A DNA stretch of 64,000 nt from Oleiagrimonas citrea (GCF_012395255.1 NZ_JAAZQD010000002.1:1-64000), one strand, 5' to 3'. Numbered from the stretch's first letter, positions 26,121-35,180 are shown. Notes: generated from the sequence alone by a model not told the origin. Numbers and translations are program-made.

Positions 26121-26187
26121 TCCACCGGGCCTTGGCTAGGCCGAATGGCCCATTACGGCTGTCACTGTTTGTCCCATGACCCGCATG

Positions 26188-26193
26188 CATAAT
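26188..26193 (+). promoter_or_regulatory. Putative -10 element for the large lipoprotein gene
   Basis: CATAAT matches five of six -10 positions and lies 35 bases upstream of the ATG at 26229. The -35 region is poor. Confidence 0.3.
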
Positions 26194-26228
26194 GCGGGCA
26201 GGGACCATTCGATCCATGGGGGTAACAC

Positions 26229-27959
26229 ATGAAAGGGAAACGCTTCGCGATCGGCGGCGCACTGCTTGTCGCCACGCTCGCCGCATGCAGTCACAAGCCG
26301 TCCGACACGCCACTCTCGTACGTGCCGAACGACACGCCGTATCTGCTCGCCAACATCCAGCCCATGGATGCCGACATACGGGCGGCCATATACAAGCAGG
26401 CCGATCAGCAACTGCCGATGCAGGTCGCACAGATGCACCAGACTGCGGCCAAGCTGAAAGAGAAGGACCCGAAAGTCGCCGCGCTGCTCGACGTATTCGC
26501 GGATGAATTCGACGGCCGCACCATGGAACAGAGCATTCGCCACATGGGCCTGGACCCGGATGGCCGCTCCGCGTTCTACGGCCTGGGTCTGAGCCCCGTC
26601 ATGCGCTTCCAGCTCAGCGATCCGGCGGCGTTCCAGGCATTCGTCGGTCGCATCGAGAAGGCGCTGGGCACCTCGTTGTCGAAAGCCACGCTGGACAACG
26701 TCACCTATCAGTACGCCGACTTCGACAAGAACGCGAAACTGCGGTTCCTGACCGCCGAGCGCAACAAGCAGGCGGTGCTCGCCCTGCTCCCGGCCAACGC
26801 CGATGAAGCCATGATACGCCTGGCGCTGGGCCTCAAGCACCCCGCCCGGAGCATCGAGGACAGCGGCAAGCTGAAGAAGCTCATCGACGCCGAGGGCTAT
26901 CAGCCGTACGCCGCGAGCTACGTCGATTTCCGTCAGCTCCCGGCCCTGATCGCAGGCGAGAAGGACCCGATGCTCAAGGCGCTTCTGGCCAGCTCACCGG
27001 ACGCGGCCACCAAGCTTCCGGCCAGCTGCAAGGCCGATTTCGACCGCATGGCGGCGCGCATGCCGATGATCAGCTTCGGCCTGACCAAGCTGAAACCGGA
27101 ACATATCGGCTACCGCGTCAACGTCGCGCTGGCGCCGGACATTGCCAAGACGTTCGCGGGCATCGACGTCGGCCTTCCCGGTCTGAGCGGCAACGCGCCG
27201 GCACCGCTCGACCTGGCCATCGCCCTGCCCGTCAAGGAATTCCGCGCCTTCTGGATGGCACAGGCCGATGCGGTATCCGCCAAACCATTCACCTGCCCGG
27301 CCCTGACCAAGCTCAATGACGGCTTCGCCAAACTGCGCATGGCCGTGCAGAAGACGGCCGTGCCGCCGGTCAACGATCTGCGCGGTCTGCGCGTGATGAT
27401 CGACCGTTTCGACATGCCGACCTCGGACAGCGACAGCAAGATGCCGAAGATCGCCGGACGCCTGCTGATCGCCTCGGACAACCCGGAAGGCATACTGGCC
27501 ATGGCACAGATGGCCGCGCCGCCGTTGAGTCAGATGAAGCTGGAGAAGGACGGCAAGCCCGTCGCGCTGCCCGCCGACCTGACCCAGAAGGCTGGCGGCG
27601 AACCCGCCTGGGTCGCCATGACCGACCATCTGCTCGCAATCGCCGTCGGCACGGGTGAAGACCAGCATCTGACCCGCGACATGAAGGCCTCCGGCAAAGC
27701 TGCCGGCGCACTCGCTGCGTTCCGCTTGAACGGCGACATGTATCGCAAGTGGGTCGACGCGATGACCGACAAGGTCATTGGGCCGATGCAGCACGCGGCC
27801 GCCCAGAACAAGGATCCGAACGCGGCCAAGCAGGCCCAGGAGATGGCCCAGCGCATGCAGCAGCTGAAGGAGCAGGCCGAGCACATCGACAACATCGCCG
27901 AGAAGTTCCATGCGGACGACAAGGGCATCACCGTCGATGTGGACGTGCAACGCCACTGA
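26229..27959 (+). CDS. Large lipoprotein of unknown function
   Basis: The 576-residue protein starts MKGKRFAIGGALLVATLAAC, a clear lipoprotein signal peptide with lipobox LAAC followed by Ser, which in most systems leads to outer-membrane sorting. SYVPNDTPYLLANIQPM resembles the opening of DUF3352-type proteins but the family is not certain. The C-terminus is helical and Gln/Met-rich (QAQEMAQRMQQLKEQAEHID). It stands alone between pyrB and a strong terminator. Function is unknown. Confidence 0.75.
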   Translation: MKGKRFAIGGALLVATLAACSHKPSDTPLSYVPNDTPYLLANIQPMDADIRAAIYKQADQQLPMQVAQMHQTAAKLKEKDPKVAALLDVFADEFDGRTMEQSIRHMGLDPDGRSAFYGLGLSPVMRFQLSDPAAFQAFVGRIEKALGTSLSKATLDNVTYQYADFDKNAKLRFLTAERNKQAVLALLPANADEAMIRLALGLKHPARSIEDSGKLKKLIDAEGYQPYAASYVDFRQLPALIAGEKDPMLKALLASSPDAATKLPASCKADFDRMAARMPMISFGLTKLKPEHIGYRVNVALAPDIAKTFAGIDVGLPGLSGNAPAPLDLAIALPVKEFRAFWMAQADAVSAKPFTCPALTKLNDGFAKLRMAVQKTAVPPVNDLRGLRVMIDRFDMPTSDSDSKMPKIAGRLLIASDNPEGILAMAQMAAPPLSQMKLEKDGKPVALPADLTQKAGGEPAWVAMTDHLLAIAVGTGEDQHLTRDMKASGKAAGALAAFRLNGDMYRKWVDAMTDKVIGPMQHAAAQNKDPNAAKQAQEMAQRMQQLKEQAEHIDNIAEKFHADDKGITVDVDVQRH

Positions 27960-27976
27960 ATCTCGCTGCACGTTCG

Positions 27977-28012
27977 ACATGAAAAAGGGCGCCTAGGCGC
28001 CCTTTTTCATGT
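27977..28012. terminator. Perfectly palindromic bidirectional terminator
   Basis: A 36-base perfect palindrome centred on CTAG: GGGCGC/GCGCCC stem flanked by five A on the left and five T on the right. It therefore has a U-tract in both directions and serves the converging lipoprotein gene and pilU. Confidence 0.92.
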
Positions 28013-28046
28013 TCCGCGGCGGCTGGCCGCGCGTCCGCGACGCCAC

Positions 28047-29198
28047 TCAGAAACGATGCACGCGGTCTTCTTCGGACTCGACCAACTCCACGCCGTCCAT
28101 GCCCTGACTGAGGCTGTTGGCGTCGCCGCCCTGCGACAGCTTGATCTTCAGACGCACCTCGTTGGCGCTGTCGGCGTGACGCAGCGCGTCCTCGTAGCTG
28201 ATCTCGCCGGCGTGATACAGCTCCACCAGGGCCTGATCGAAGGTCTTCATGCCCAGGTTGTTCGACTCCTTCATCACGTCCTTGAGCTTGTGCACATCGC
28301 CCTGACGGATGAAATCCTGCACCAGCGGCGTGCCAAGCAGGACTTCCATCGCCACCCGACGCGCCTTGCCATCCGGCGTCGGGATCAGCTGCTGCGCAAC
28401 GATGCCCTTGAGGTTCAGCGACAGATCCATGAACAGCTGCTGGCGACGATCCTCGGGGAAGAAGTGGATGATACGGTCGATGGCCTGGTTGGCGTTGTTG
28501 GCATGCAGGGTGCACAGGCACAGGTGGCCGGTCTCGGCGAAGTTGATCGCGTGTTCCATCGTCTCGCGGGTACGCACCTCGCCGATCAGGATCACGTCCG
28601 GCGCCTGGCGCAGCGTGTTCTTCAGCGCGTTGCCCCAGGATTCGGTGTCGATACCGACCTCGCGCTGCGTGATGATGCAGCCCTCGTGCTTGTGCACGTA
28701 TTCGATCGGGTCCTCGATGGTGATGATGTGCCCGGTCGAATTCTGGTTGCGGTGGCCGACCATCGCCGCCAGCGAAGTCGACTTACCAGTGCCGGTCGCA
28801 CCGACAAAGATGATGATGCCGCGCTTGGTCATCGCCAGCTGCTTGATGATCGGCGGCAAACCCAGCTCTTCGGTGGTCGGAATCTTGCTCTCGATGCGGC
28901 GCAGCACCATGCCCACGCAGTTGCGCTGGTAGAAGCACGACACACGGAAACGGCCCACGCCCTGCGCGGAGATCGCGAACTGGCACTCGTGGGTCTTCTC
29001 GAACTCCTCGCGCTGGTTGGGCGTCATGATGTTGAGCACCATGTCGCGCGACTGCTGCGCGGTGAGCGGCTGCTGGGTCACCGGCACGATGCGTCCGTTG
29101 ACCTTGATGGAGGGCGATACGCCGGCGGTGATGAAAAGGTCCGAGGCCTTCTTGTGCACCATCAGCTTGAGGAAGGAGGAAAAGTCGATTTCGGCCAT
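28047..29198 (-). CDS. pilU: PilU, type IV pilus retraction ATPase
   Basis: The 383-residue GspE/PilT-family hexameric ATPase has KASDLFITAGVSPSIKVNG at the N-terminus, Walker A GATGTGKST, Asp box IEDPIEYVH, Walker B ILIGEVR and His box CTLHANNA. The C-terminal extension after the ATPase core is typical of PilU over PilT. It assists PilT in retraction. It lies 155 bases downstream of pilT on the same strand. Confidence 0.96.
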   Translation of the reverse strand: MAEIDFSSFLKLMVHKKASDLFITAGVSPSIKVNGRIVPVTQQPLTAQQSRDMVLNIMTPNQREEFEKTHECQFAISAQGVGRFRVSCFYQRNCVGMVLRRIESKIPTTEELGLPPIIKQLAMTKRGIIIFVGATGTGKSTSLAAMVGHRNQNSTGHIITIEDPIEYVHKHEGCIITQREVGIDTESWGNALKNTLRQAPDVILIGEVRTRETMEHAINFAETGHLCLCTLHANNANQAIDRIIHFFPEDRRQQLFMDLSLNLKGIVAQQLIPTPDGKARRVAMEVLLGTPLVQDFIRQGDVHKLKDVMKESNNLGMKTFDQALVELYHAGEISYEDALRHADSANEVRLKIKLSQGGDANSLSQGMDGVELVESEEDRVHRF

Positions 29199-29353
29199 GA
29201 TGAAGGCTCCCGCGAGAACCGGTTTGCCGTTCGACGCCGCTCCCTTGCGGGTCGCTGCGCCGCGCGGCGAGGCCGGCGCCCCGCTCGCTTGGATTGTGCC
29301 CCGAGTGTAGTGCGTTCACGTGGCCGGATTCGGGACACCGGCCACGCGTGGAA

Positions 29354-30391
29354 TCAGCGGAAGATTTCCTTGTTCTTGGCGTAGCTGCGGGCGTTCTCGC
29401 GCGTAACCACGCCGCGCTTGACCAGATCCTGCAGGCACTGGTCCAGCGTCTGCATGCCATGCTGCTGTCCGGTCTGGATCGCCGAGTACATCTGCGCGAC
29501 CTTGTCCTCGCGGATCAGGTTGCGGATGGCGGGAATGCCGACCATGATCTCGTGCGCCGCGATACGACCGCCGCCGACCTTCTTCAACAGCGACTGCGCG
29601 ATGACCGCGCGCAGCGACTCGGACAGCATCGAGCGCACCATCGGCTTCTCGCCCGACGGGAACACGTCGATGATGCGGTCGATGGTCTTGGCCGCCGAAC
29701 TGGTATGCAGCGTGGCGAACACCAAGTGGCCCGTCTCCGCGGCGGTCAACGCCAGACGAATGGTCTCCAGATCGCGCAGCTCGCCGACCAGGATGAAGTC
29801 CGGATCCTCGCGCAGCGCCGAACGCAGCGCCTCGTTGAAGCCATGCGTGTCGCGATGCACTTCGCGCTGGTTGATCAGGCACTTCTGCGAGGTGTGCACG
29901 AATTCGATCGGGTCCTCGACCGAGAGCACGTGACCGTATTCGTTCTTGTTGATGTGGTCGATCATCGCCGCCAGCGTGGTCGACTTGCCCGAACCGGTCG
30001 GGCCGGTGACCAGGATCAGGCCCTGCGGCTGCTCGATCAGTTCGCGGAAAATCGGCGGACAGCCCAGATCCTCCAGCGTCAGCACTTCCGACGGAATGGT
30101 ACGGAACACCGCCGCCGCGCCGCGCTGCTGGTTGAAGGCGTTGACGCGGAAACGCGCCAGGCCGGGGATCTCGAACGAGAAGTCGACCTCGAGGAATTCC
30201 TCGTAATCGCGACGCTGCTTGTCCGACATGATGTCGTACATCAGCGCGTGCACTTGCTTGTGGTCGAAGGCCGGCGTGTTGATGCGGCGTACGTCGCCGT
30301 CGACGCGGATCATCGGCGGCAGACCGGCGGACAGATGCAAGTCCGAGGCCTTGTTCTTGACCGAAAAGGCCAGCAGTTCGGCAATGTCCAT
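29354..30391 (-). CDS. pilT: PilT, type IV pilus retraction ATPase
   Basis: The 345-residue protein, the usual PilT size, starts MDIAELLAFSVKNKASDLHL. It carries Walker A GPTGSGKST, VEDPIEFVH, Walker B FILVGELRD, His box ATLHTSSA and the PilT-specific AIRNLIRE near the C-terminus. It depolymerises the pilus to power twitching. ATG 30391 is chosen over an in-frame start eight codons earlier because it restores the conserved N-terminus and has GGGGGAG before it. Confidence 0.97.
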   Translation of the reverse strand: MDIAELLAFSVKNKASDLHLSAGLPPMIRVDGDVRRINTPAFDHKQVHALMYDIMSDKQRRDYEEFLEVDFSFEIPGLARFRVNAFNQQRGAAAVFRTIPSEVLTLEDLGCPPIFRELIEQPQGLILVTGPTGSGKSTTLAAMIDHINKNEYGHVLSVEDPIEFVHTSQKCLINQREVHRDTHGFNEALRSALREDPDFILVGELRDLETIRLALTAAETGHLVFATLHTSSAAKTIDRIIDVFPSGEKPMVRSMLSESLRAVIAQSLLKKVGGGRIAAHEIMVGIPAIRNLIREDKVAQMYSAIQTGQQHGMQTLDQCLQDLVKRGVVTRENARSYAKNKEIFR

Positions 30392-30464
30392 GCAGACTCC
30401 CCCTAGCGGAGACATTTCTTGGCGGTCGACCGGCGGTCACGCCGACGGTCTGAATCATGTGTTC

Positions 30465-30470
30465 AGTATA
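30465..30470 (-). promoter_or_regulatory. Putative -10 element for pilT(-pilU)
   Basis: TATACT on the minus strand, five of six consensus, about 75 bases before the pilT ATG. No strong -35. The 264-base divergent gap to proC holds nothing else recognised. Confidence 0.4.
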
Positions 30471-30655
30471 ACCACGGGCACGATGCGTGTGTGCGCGGAT
30501 GTACCGCAGCGCAACATGCGATTTGGGACCTCGTCCCCAATCCAGATACTCTGGTGTATTCCACGCTGTCGCGCAGCATGCCGACCTCATCCTGAAGGCT
30601 TCGGCGATGCGTGCGGCGACGGCGGTCGAAACACGGTCACACGAGGAGTCACGGC

Positions 30656-31471
30656 ATGCAGAACATCACCTTCATCGGCGGCGGCAACATGGCACGAAGC
30701 CTGGTCGGAGGATTGATCGGCACCGGCGTCGAACCGAAGCAGATCGCCATCGCCGAACCACGCGAGGAAGCCCGCGAGGAACTGGAACGCGACTTCGGTG
30801 TGCGCACCTTCGCTGACGGCAAGGACGCGGTCGCCGACGCCGAGATCGTGGTGCTGGCGGTCAAGCCGCAGATCCTGCCCGGCGTGTGCAAGGAACTGGC
30901 CGAGGCGGTCGCCGCCGCGAAGCCGCTGATCGTCTCCATCGCCGCGGGCATCCGCACCGACCAGCTGCAGCGCTGGCTCGGCGAGGGCACCGCCGTGGTG
31001 CGCTGCATGCCCAACACGCCATCACTGATCGGCGCGGGCGCGACCGGCCTGTACGCCACGGAAAAGGTCGACGCCACGCAGCGCGAGCAGGCCGAAACCC
31101 TGCTGCAGACCGCCGGCGTCACGGCCTGGGTCGAGGACGAAGCCCAGATCGATACCGTCACCGGCATCGCCGGCTCCGCGCCGGCCTACTACTTCCTGCT
31201 GGTCGAGGCGCTGGAAGACGCCGCCGTGGCCCGCGGTCTGCCGCGCGAGACCGCGCGCAAGCTGGCGGCACAAACCTGCATGGGGGCGGGGCGCATGATG
31301 GTCGAGAGCGGCGAATCGCCCGATGCACTGCGCAAGCGCGTGACCTCGCCCAACGGCACCACGCAGGCCGCGCTGGAAAGCCTCAATGGCGACGGCATCC
31401 GCCAGATCGTGGCGCGCGCCGTGGACGCCTGCGCCGAGCGCGGCGCGGCGCTGGCCCGAGAAAACGACTGA
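30656..31471 (+). CDS. proC: Pyrroline-5-carboxylate reductase
   Basis: This enzyme reduces pyrroline-5-carboxylate to proline with NAD(P)H. Its 271 residues include Rossmann motif FIGGGNMARSLVGG, VLAVKPQ, MPNTPSLIGAG, DTVTGIAGSAPAYYFLLVEAL and RVTSPNGTTQAALESL. ATG 30656 has GAGGAG upstream. The yggS gene that usually separates pilT and proC is absent. Confidence 0.96.
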   Translation: MQNITFIGGGNMARSLVGGLIGTGVEPKQIAIAEPREEAREELERDFGVRTFADGKDAVADAEIVVLAVKPQILPGVCKELAEAVAAAKPLIVSIAAGIRTDQLQRWLGEGTAVVRCMPNTPSLIGAGATGLYATEKVDATQREQAETLLQTAGVTAWVEDEAQIDTVTGIAGSAPAYYFLLVEALEDAAVARGLPRETARKLAAQTCMGAGRMMVESGESPDALRKRVTSPNGTTQAALESLNGDGIRQIVARAVDACAERGAALAREND

Positions 31472-31493
31472 CTGACTCCGGAAACGCACGCCC

Positions 31494-32072
31494 ATGAGCT
31501 ACTTTCTGCAGGCCGCCCAACTGATCCTCGAATTCGCCTTCGGGGCCGTGGCCACGCTGTTCCTGCTGCGCCTGCTGGCCGAAGCCTGGGGCGTGCAGTT
31601 CCACAACCCGATCAGCCAGTTCGTCTACCGCAGCACCAACCCGGTACTGGCGCCGGCGCGCCGCGTGCTGCGCAATTGGCGTCGCATCAATTTCGCGGCC
31701 ATCGCGGTGGCCTGGCTGGCGGAACTGGTCAAGCTGGGCCTGGAATTCCTGCTCGCCGGTGGCCTGCCCAACCCGGCAGGCTGGTTGCTGCTGGGCTTCG
31801 GTCAGCTGCTCGATCTGTTCCTGCTGATCTATATCGTGCTGATCTTCGTGTGGTCGCTGGCCAGCCTGCTCGGCGGCGACCCGGGCCACCCGCTGCTGCG
31901 TTTCGTGGCGCAGCTGGTGGAACCTCCGATGCGTCCGTTGCGTCGGCGCATGCCCACACTGGGTGGCCTGGATTTCTCGCCGATGGTGGCGATCCTGATC
32001 CTGATGCTGCTGCGCATCCTCGTCGCCGGCCCGCTGATCGGCCTTGCCGGCCGCATGGTGCTCGGCGGCTGA
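31494..32072 (+). CDS. yggT: YggT family membrane protein
   Basis: The 192-residue protein contains two YggT modules: hydrophobic hairpins followed by NPISQFVYRSTNPVLAPARR and HPLLRFVAQLVEPPMRPLRR. The family is linked to division-site or osmotic functions in other bacteria and follows proC in many genomes. It is 22 bases after proC, so probably in the same operon. Confidence 0.92.
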   Translation: MSYFLQAAQLILEFAFGAVATLFLLRLLAEAWGVQFHNPISQFVYRSTNPVLAPARRVLRNWRRINFAAIAVAWLAELVKLGLEFLLAGGLPNPAGWLLLGFGQLLDLFLLIYIVLIFVWSLASLLGGDPGHPLLRFVAQLVEPPMRPLRRRMPTLGGLDFSPMVAILILMLLRILVAGPLIGLAGRMVLGG

Positions 32073-32132
32073 ACGCCCCGACGCGTCGCATCGGCGTACC
32101 ATGAAGCCTCGTCCGCAAACCGGAATGCACCC

Positions 32133-32579
32133 ATGCGCCCCATCCGCCTACGCAACACGCTGGCCCTGATCGCCCTCGGCCTGCTGCCCCTCGCAGCCAT
32201 CGCCGGGAAGGGCGTATGGACGAAGGGCGACCTGAAGATCCGCTACAACGCGCTGCCGGCAACAGCCCTGCCGGCAGCTTCGGCGAAGCAGCTCGGCGTC
32301 GCGCACGACCGCCGACAGGGTTTGCTGAACGTGCTGGTCACGCGCGGCAAGGACGGTACGGAAACCAGCCTGCCCGCCGACATCACGGCACGGGCCATGA
32401 CCGAGAACGGTTCACCCGTGCGCATCCGGATGCGCGAAGTGAAGGACGACAACGGCATTTCCTATCTGGGCACGTTCACGATCCGCCACAGCGGCACGCT
32501 GCGCTTCGATCTGGACGTCACGCCGCGCGGCGCGGCTTCGCAGCACATCCAGTTCCAGCATACGTTCGCGGTCGACTGA
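32133..32579 (+). CDS. DUF4426-family exported protein
   Basis: The 148-residue protein has a signal peptide (TLALIALGLLPLAAIAG). The mature part has KGDLKIRYNALPATALP and GLLNVLVTRG, then VRIRMREVKDDNGISYLGTF, the pattern of DUF4426 proteins, which also lie near yggT in pseudomonads. It is probably periplasmic; function unknown. A TACCAT motif lies upstream near 32096. Confidence 0.75.
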   Translation: MRPIRLRNTLALIALGLLPLAAIAGKGVWTKGDLKIRYNALPATALPAASAKQLGVAHDRRQGLLNVLVTRGKDGTETSLPADITARAMTENGSPVRIRMREVKDDNGISYLGTFTIRHSGTLRFDLDVTPRGAASQHIQFQHTFAVD

Positions 32580-32596
32580 GTTCGCCAACCGGCGCG

Positions 32597-33400
32597 TCAG
32601 GCGTTGCGCTCGGCCCAGCGCCGGATGATCGCGTGCAGCGCGTCCAGACCGTCGAACAAGGCTGCCGGCCCCGGCTGCAGGATGATCGGCGACTTCACTT
32701 CGTGGAGTTCGCCGGCACGCACCGCCGGCACGTCCGCCCAGCCCGGCCGCTGCGCGACCTTCTCCGGGCGGAAACGCTTGCCGCACCACGACCCGATAAC
32801 GATGTCCGGCGCGCGGCGCGCCGCCTCGGCGGAATCGGCCAGGATGCGGTGCTTCGCCAGCGACTCGGCGGCGAGTTCGGGAAAGATGTCGTCGCCGCCG
32901 GCGATCCGGATCAATTCGGCGACCCAGCGGATGCCGCTGATGGCCGGATCGTCCCATTCCTCGAAATAGACCCGGGGCCGTCGCGGCAGCGCCGCCGCAG
33001 CCTCGCGCACGGAAGCGATGTGGGCCTCGGCGCGCGCCGCGTAGGCATCGGCCTTGCCGGACACGCCGACCATCCCGCCGAGACGCCGGATGTAGCCGAG
33101 AATGCCCTCGACGCTGCGGTGATTGCTGATCCACACCTCGACACCGGCCTTGATGAGCGCCTGCGCGATGTCAGCCTGAATGTCGGAGAAGCCGATCGCC
33201 AGATCCGGCTCCAGCGCCAGAATGCGATCCACCTTGGCGCTGGTGAACGCCGAGACCTTGGGTTTCTCCTTGCGCGCCTCCGGCGGGCGCACGGTGAACC
33301 CGGAAATGCCCACGATGCGCGCCTGTTCGCCGAGCGCGTACAGCGTCTCGGTCGGTTCCTCGGTCAGGCAGACGATGCGTTGCGGGAACGGGTCGCTCAC
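32597..33400 (-). CDS. BtuF-like cobalamin/iron-chelate binding protein, apparently without signal peptide
   Basis: The 267-residue PeriBP/BtuF-fold protein has QRIVCLTEEPTETLYALGEQ, PDLAIGFSDIQ, GYIRRLGGMVGV, VYFEEWDDPAISGI and a C-terminal GPAALFDGLDALHAIIRRW. Family members bind vitamin B12 or metal chelates for ABC importers. The GTG at 33400 overlaps the pdxH stop (GTGA) and there is no room for a signal sequence in this frame. No transporter partner is adjacent, so a cytoplasmic role is possible. Confidence 0.78.
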   Translation of the reverse strand: MSDPFPQRIVCLTEEPTETLYALGEQARIVGISGFTVRPPEARKEKPKVSAFTSAKVDRILALEPDLAIGFSDIQADIAQALIKAGVEVWISNHRSVEGILGYIRRLGGMVGVSGKADAYAARAEAHIASVREAAAALPRRPRVYFEEWDDPAISGIRWVAELIRIAGGDDIFPELAAESLAKHRILADSAEAARRAPDIVIGSWCGKRFRPEKVAQRPGWADVPAVRAGELHEVKSPIILQPGPAALFDGLDALHAIIRRWAERNA

Positions 33401-33984
33401 GGATACAGCAGGCTGGATGTCCAGGTCTTGCCCATGCGCTGCCAGCGCACGCGTTCGTGCAGACGGAACTCGCCGGCGTACCAGAACTCGATGCTGTCGG
33501 CGACCACGAGGTAGCCGCCCCAGTGCGGCGGACGCGGCACGTCGCGGCCCTCGAATTCCTGTTCGTACTGGGCCACCCGCGCCTCGAAGGTCGCGCGATC
33601 GGGCAGCGGACGCGACTGCAGCGACGCCCACGCGCCAATCTGGCTGCCGCGCGGACGACCGGCAAAATAGGCGTCCGACTCGGCCTCGGGCAGTCGTTCG
33701 GCGCGCCCCTGCACGCGCACCTGCACGCCATCGCGCACGTGCTTCCAGTGGAACGTCAACGCCACCTGCGGGTGCTCGGCGATCTGCTCGGCCTTGGCAC
33801 TCTCGTAGTTCGTGTAGAAGCGGAAACCACGCTCGTCCACGCTCTTGAGCAGCACGATGCGCCCGTGCACGCGCCCGTCCGGCGTGGCCGTGGACAGGTT
33901 CATCGCGGTCGGTTCGGGGTCGGTCGAACCACGCGCTTCCTCGAGCAGACCGCGGAAGGTGGCGAGAATTTCTTCGTTGAGCAT
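33397..33984 (-). CDS. pdxH: Pyridoxamine/pyridoxine 5'-phosphate oxidase
   Basis: This FMN enzyme makes pyridoxal 5'-phosphate. Its 195 residues include AMNLSTATPDGRVHGRIVLL, FYTNYESAKAEQI, GRPRGSQIGAWAS, PPHWGGYLVV and EFRLHERVRW near the end. The C-terminus is SSLLYP. ATG 33984 fits homologues. It is divergent from the glycerate-kinase-like gene. Confidence 0.95.
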   Translation of the reverse strand: MLNEEILATFRGLLEEARGSTDPEPTAMNLSTATPDGRVHGRIVLLKSVDERGFRFYTNYESAKAEQIAEHPQVALTFHWKHVRDGVQVRVQGRAERLPEAESDAYFAGRPRGSQIGAWASLQSRPLPDRATFEARVAQYEQEFEGRDVPRPPHWGGYLVVADSIEFWYAGEFRLHERVRWQRMGKTWTSSLLYP

Positions 33985-34054
33985 GAGTGGCGAATATCGT
34001 TGAGAACGTGGCGCGGCTATGCTGGCAAGCACGCGCAGCCATCGGAAGGGATCG

Positions 34055-34909
34055 ATGCCAAAGCGAGATGCTAGCACGGCGACCGATGCCCTCGCGCAGC
34101 GGCTGCTGAAATCCTTGTCCAGCCGCATTCTTGCCGCGCGGCATCCCTTTCTGCTCGGTCTCTCCGGCCTGCAGGGCAGCGGCAAGAGCATGCTCGCCGC
34201 CGCGCTGGTGCGTCAGGCCCGCGGTCGCGGCTGGCCGGCACAGACCCTCTCGCTCGACGACGTCTACCTGGGACGTCGCGCACGCCGGGAACGGGCCGCG
34301 CGGGTGCACTCGCTGCTGCGCACGCGCGGCGTTCCCGGCACCCACGACCTCGACCTGCTGCGGACCACCCTGGATGCCTTGGCCGAGGCGTCGGCGAACC
34401 GCCCGGTGGCGCTGCCCCGCTTCGACAAGGGCCGCGACACGCGCCGCCCTCCCTCGCGCTGGCCTCGCGTGCGCGTGCCGCCTCGCCTGATCGTGCTGGA
34501 AGGCTGGTGCATCGGCGTGCCCGCGCAATCGGACGCGGCACTGCGCACGTCCATGAACGCGCTGGAACGCGACGAAGATGCCGATGGTCGCTGGCGTCGC
34601 TACGCGAACGATTCGCTCGAAGCCATGCAGGATCTGTGGAAGCGTTTGGACGCTCTGATCCTTCTGCAGGCACCCGACTGGCCCACAGTCTGCCGCTGGC
34701 GCGCCCAGGCCGAAGCGCCGCTGCGCGCGCGAGGCGCGCCGCAAGCCATGAACACGACAGCGCTGCGGCGTTTCATGCAGCACTACGAACGCCTCAGCCG
34801 ACACGCTCTGCGCACGCTGCCGCCGCGCGCGGACATCGTGATCGCTCTGGATGCTGCGCGCCGCGTGATCTCGTTCCGGGAAAAAGCGGTCAGTCGACGA
34901 CGAAGGTGA
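34055..34909 (+). CDS. P-loop kinase of the D-glycerate 3-kinase (GLYK/YGR205W-like) type
   Basis: The 284-residue protein has Walker A LSGLQGSGKSMLAAAL, LSLDDVYLGRRAR, GVPGTHDLDLL, PRFDKGRDTRRP and VLEGWCIGVP, the block order of plant-type glycerate kinases and yeast Tda10. The substrate is assigned by family resemblance only. ATG 34055 is favoured by GGAAGGGA upstream. The 3' end overlaps the convergent dodecin gene by 20 bases. Confidence 0.8.
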   Translation: MPKRDASTATDALAQRLLKSLSSRILAARHPFLLGLSGLQGSGKSMLAAALVRQARGRGWPAQTLSLDDVYLGRRARRERAARVHSLLRTRGVPGTHDLDLLRTTLDALAEASANRPVALPRFDKGRDTRRPPSRWPRVRVPPRLIVLEGWCIGVPAQSDAALRTSMNALERDEDADGRWRRYANDSLEAMQDLWKRLDALILLQAPDWPTVCRWRAQAEAPLRARGAPQAMNTTALRRFMQHYERLSRHALRTLPPRADIVIALDAARRVISFREKAVSRRRR

Positions 34910-35093
34910 CGCGCATGTTCACGCGCCACTCCTTGATCGTTCCGCCCGAGTCAGTGACACACTTGATGTCGTTCACCCAGGCACCCTGGATGCCCTTGAC
35001 CGACTCGGAAGCCTTCTTCAACCCGCTCTGCACGGCATCCTCGATGCCGTTCGGCGAGGATGCGCTCAACTCGATGATCTTGGCGACTTGCAT
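34890..35093 (-). CDS. Dodecin-family flavin-binding protein
   Basis: The 67-residue protein has the family pattern: KIIELSASSPNGIEDAVQSG, VKGIQGAWVNDIKC and EWRVNMRVTFVVD. Dodecins form hollow dodecamers storing flavins; the Trp in GAWVND is the residue that stacks against flavin. The 3' end overlaps the kinase gene on the other strand. Confidence 0.93.
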   Translation of the reverse strand: MQVAKIIELSASSPNGIEDAVQSGLKKASESVKGIQGAWVNDIKCVTDSGGTIKEWRVNMRVTFVVD

Positions 35094-35180
35094 GGCGATG
35101 CTCCTACCCGTGCGGAACGGCCCGCGCGATAAGGCGAGCCGCCGGAATCCCCCCGCTCCGTGGAACGTCTGCCCGCGCGC

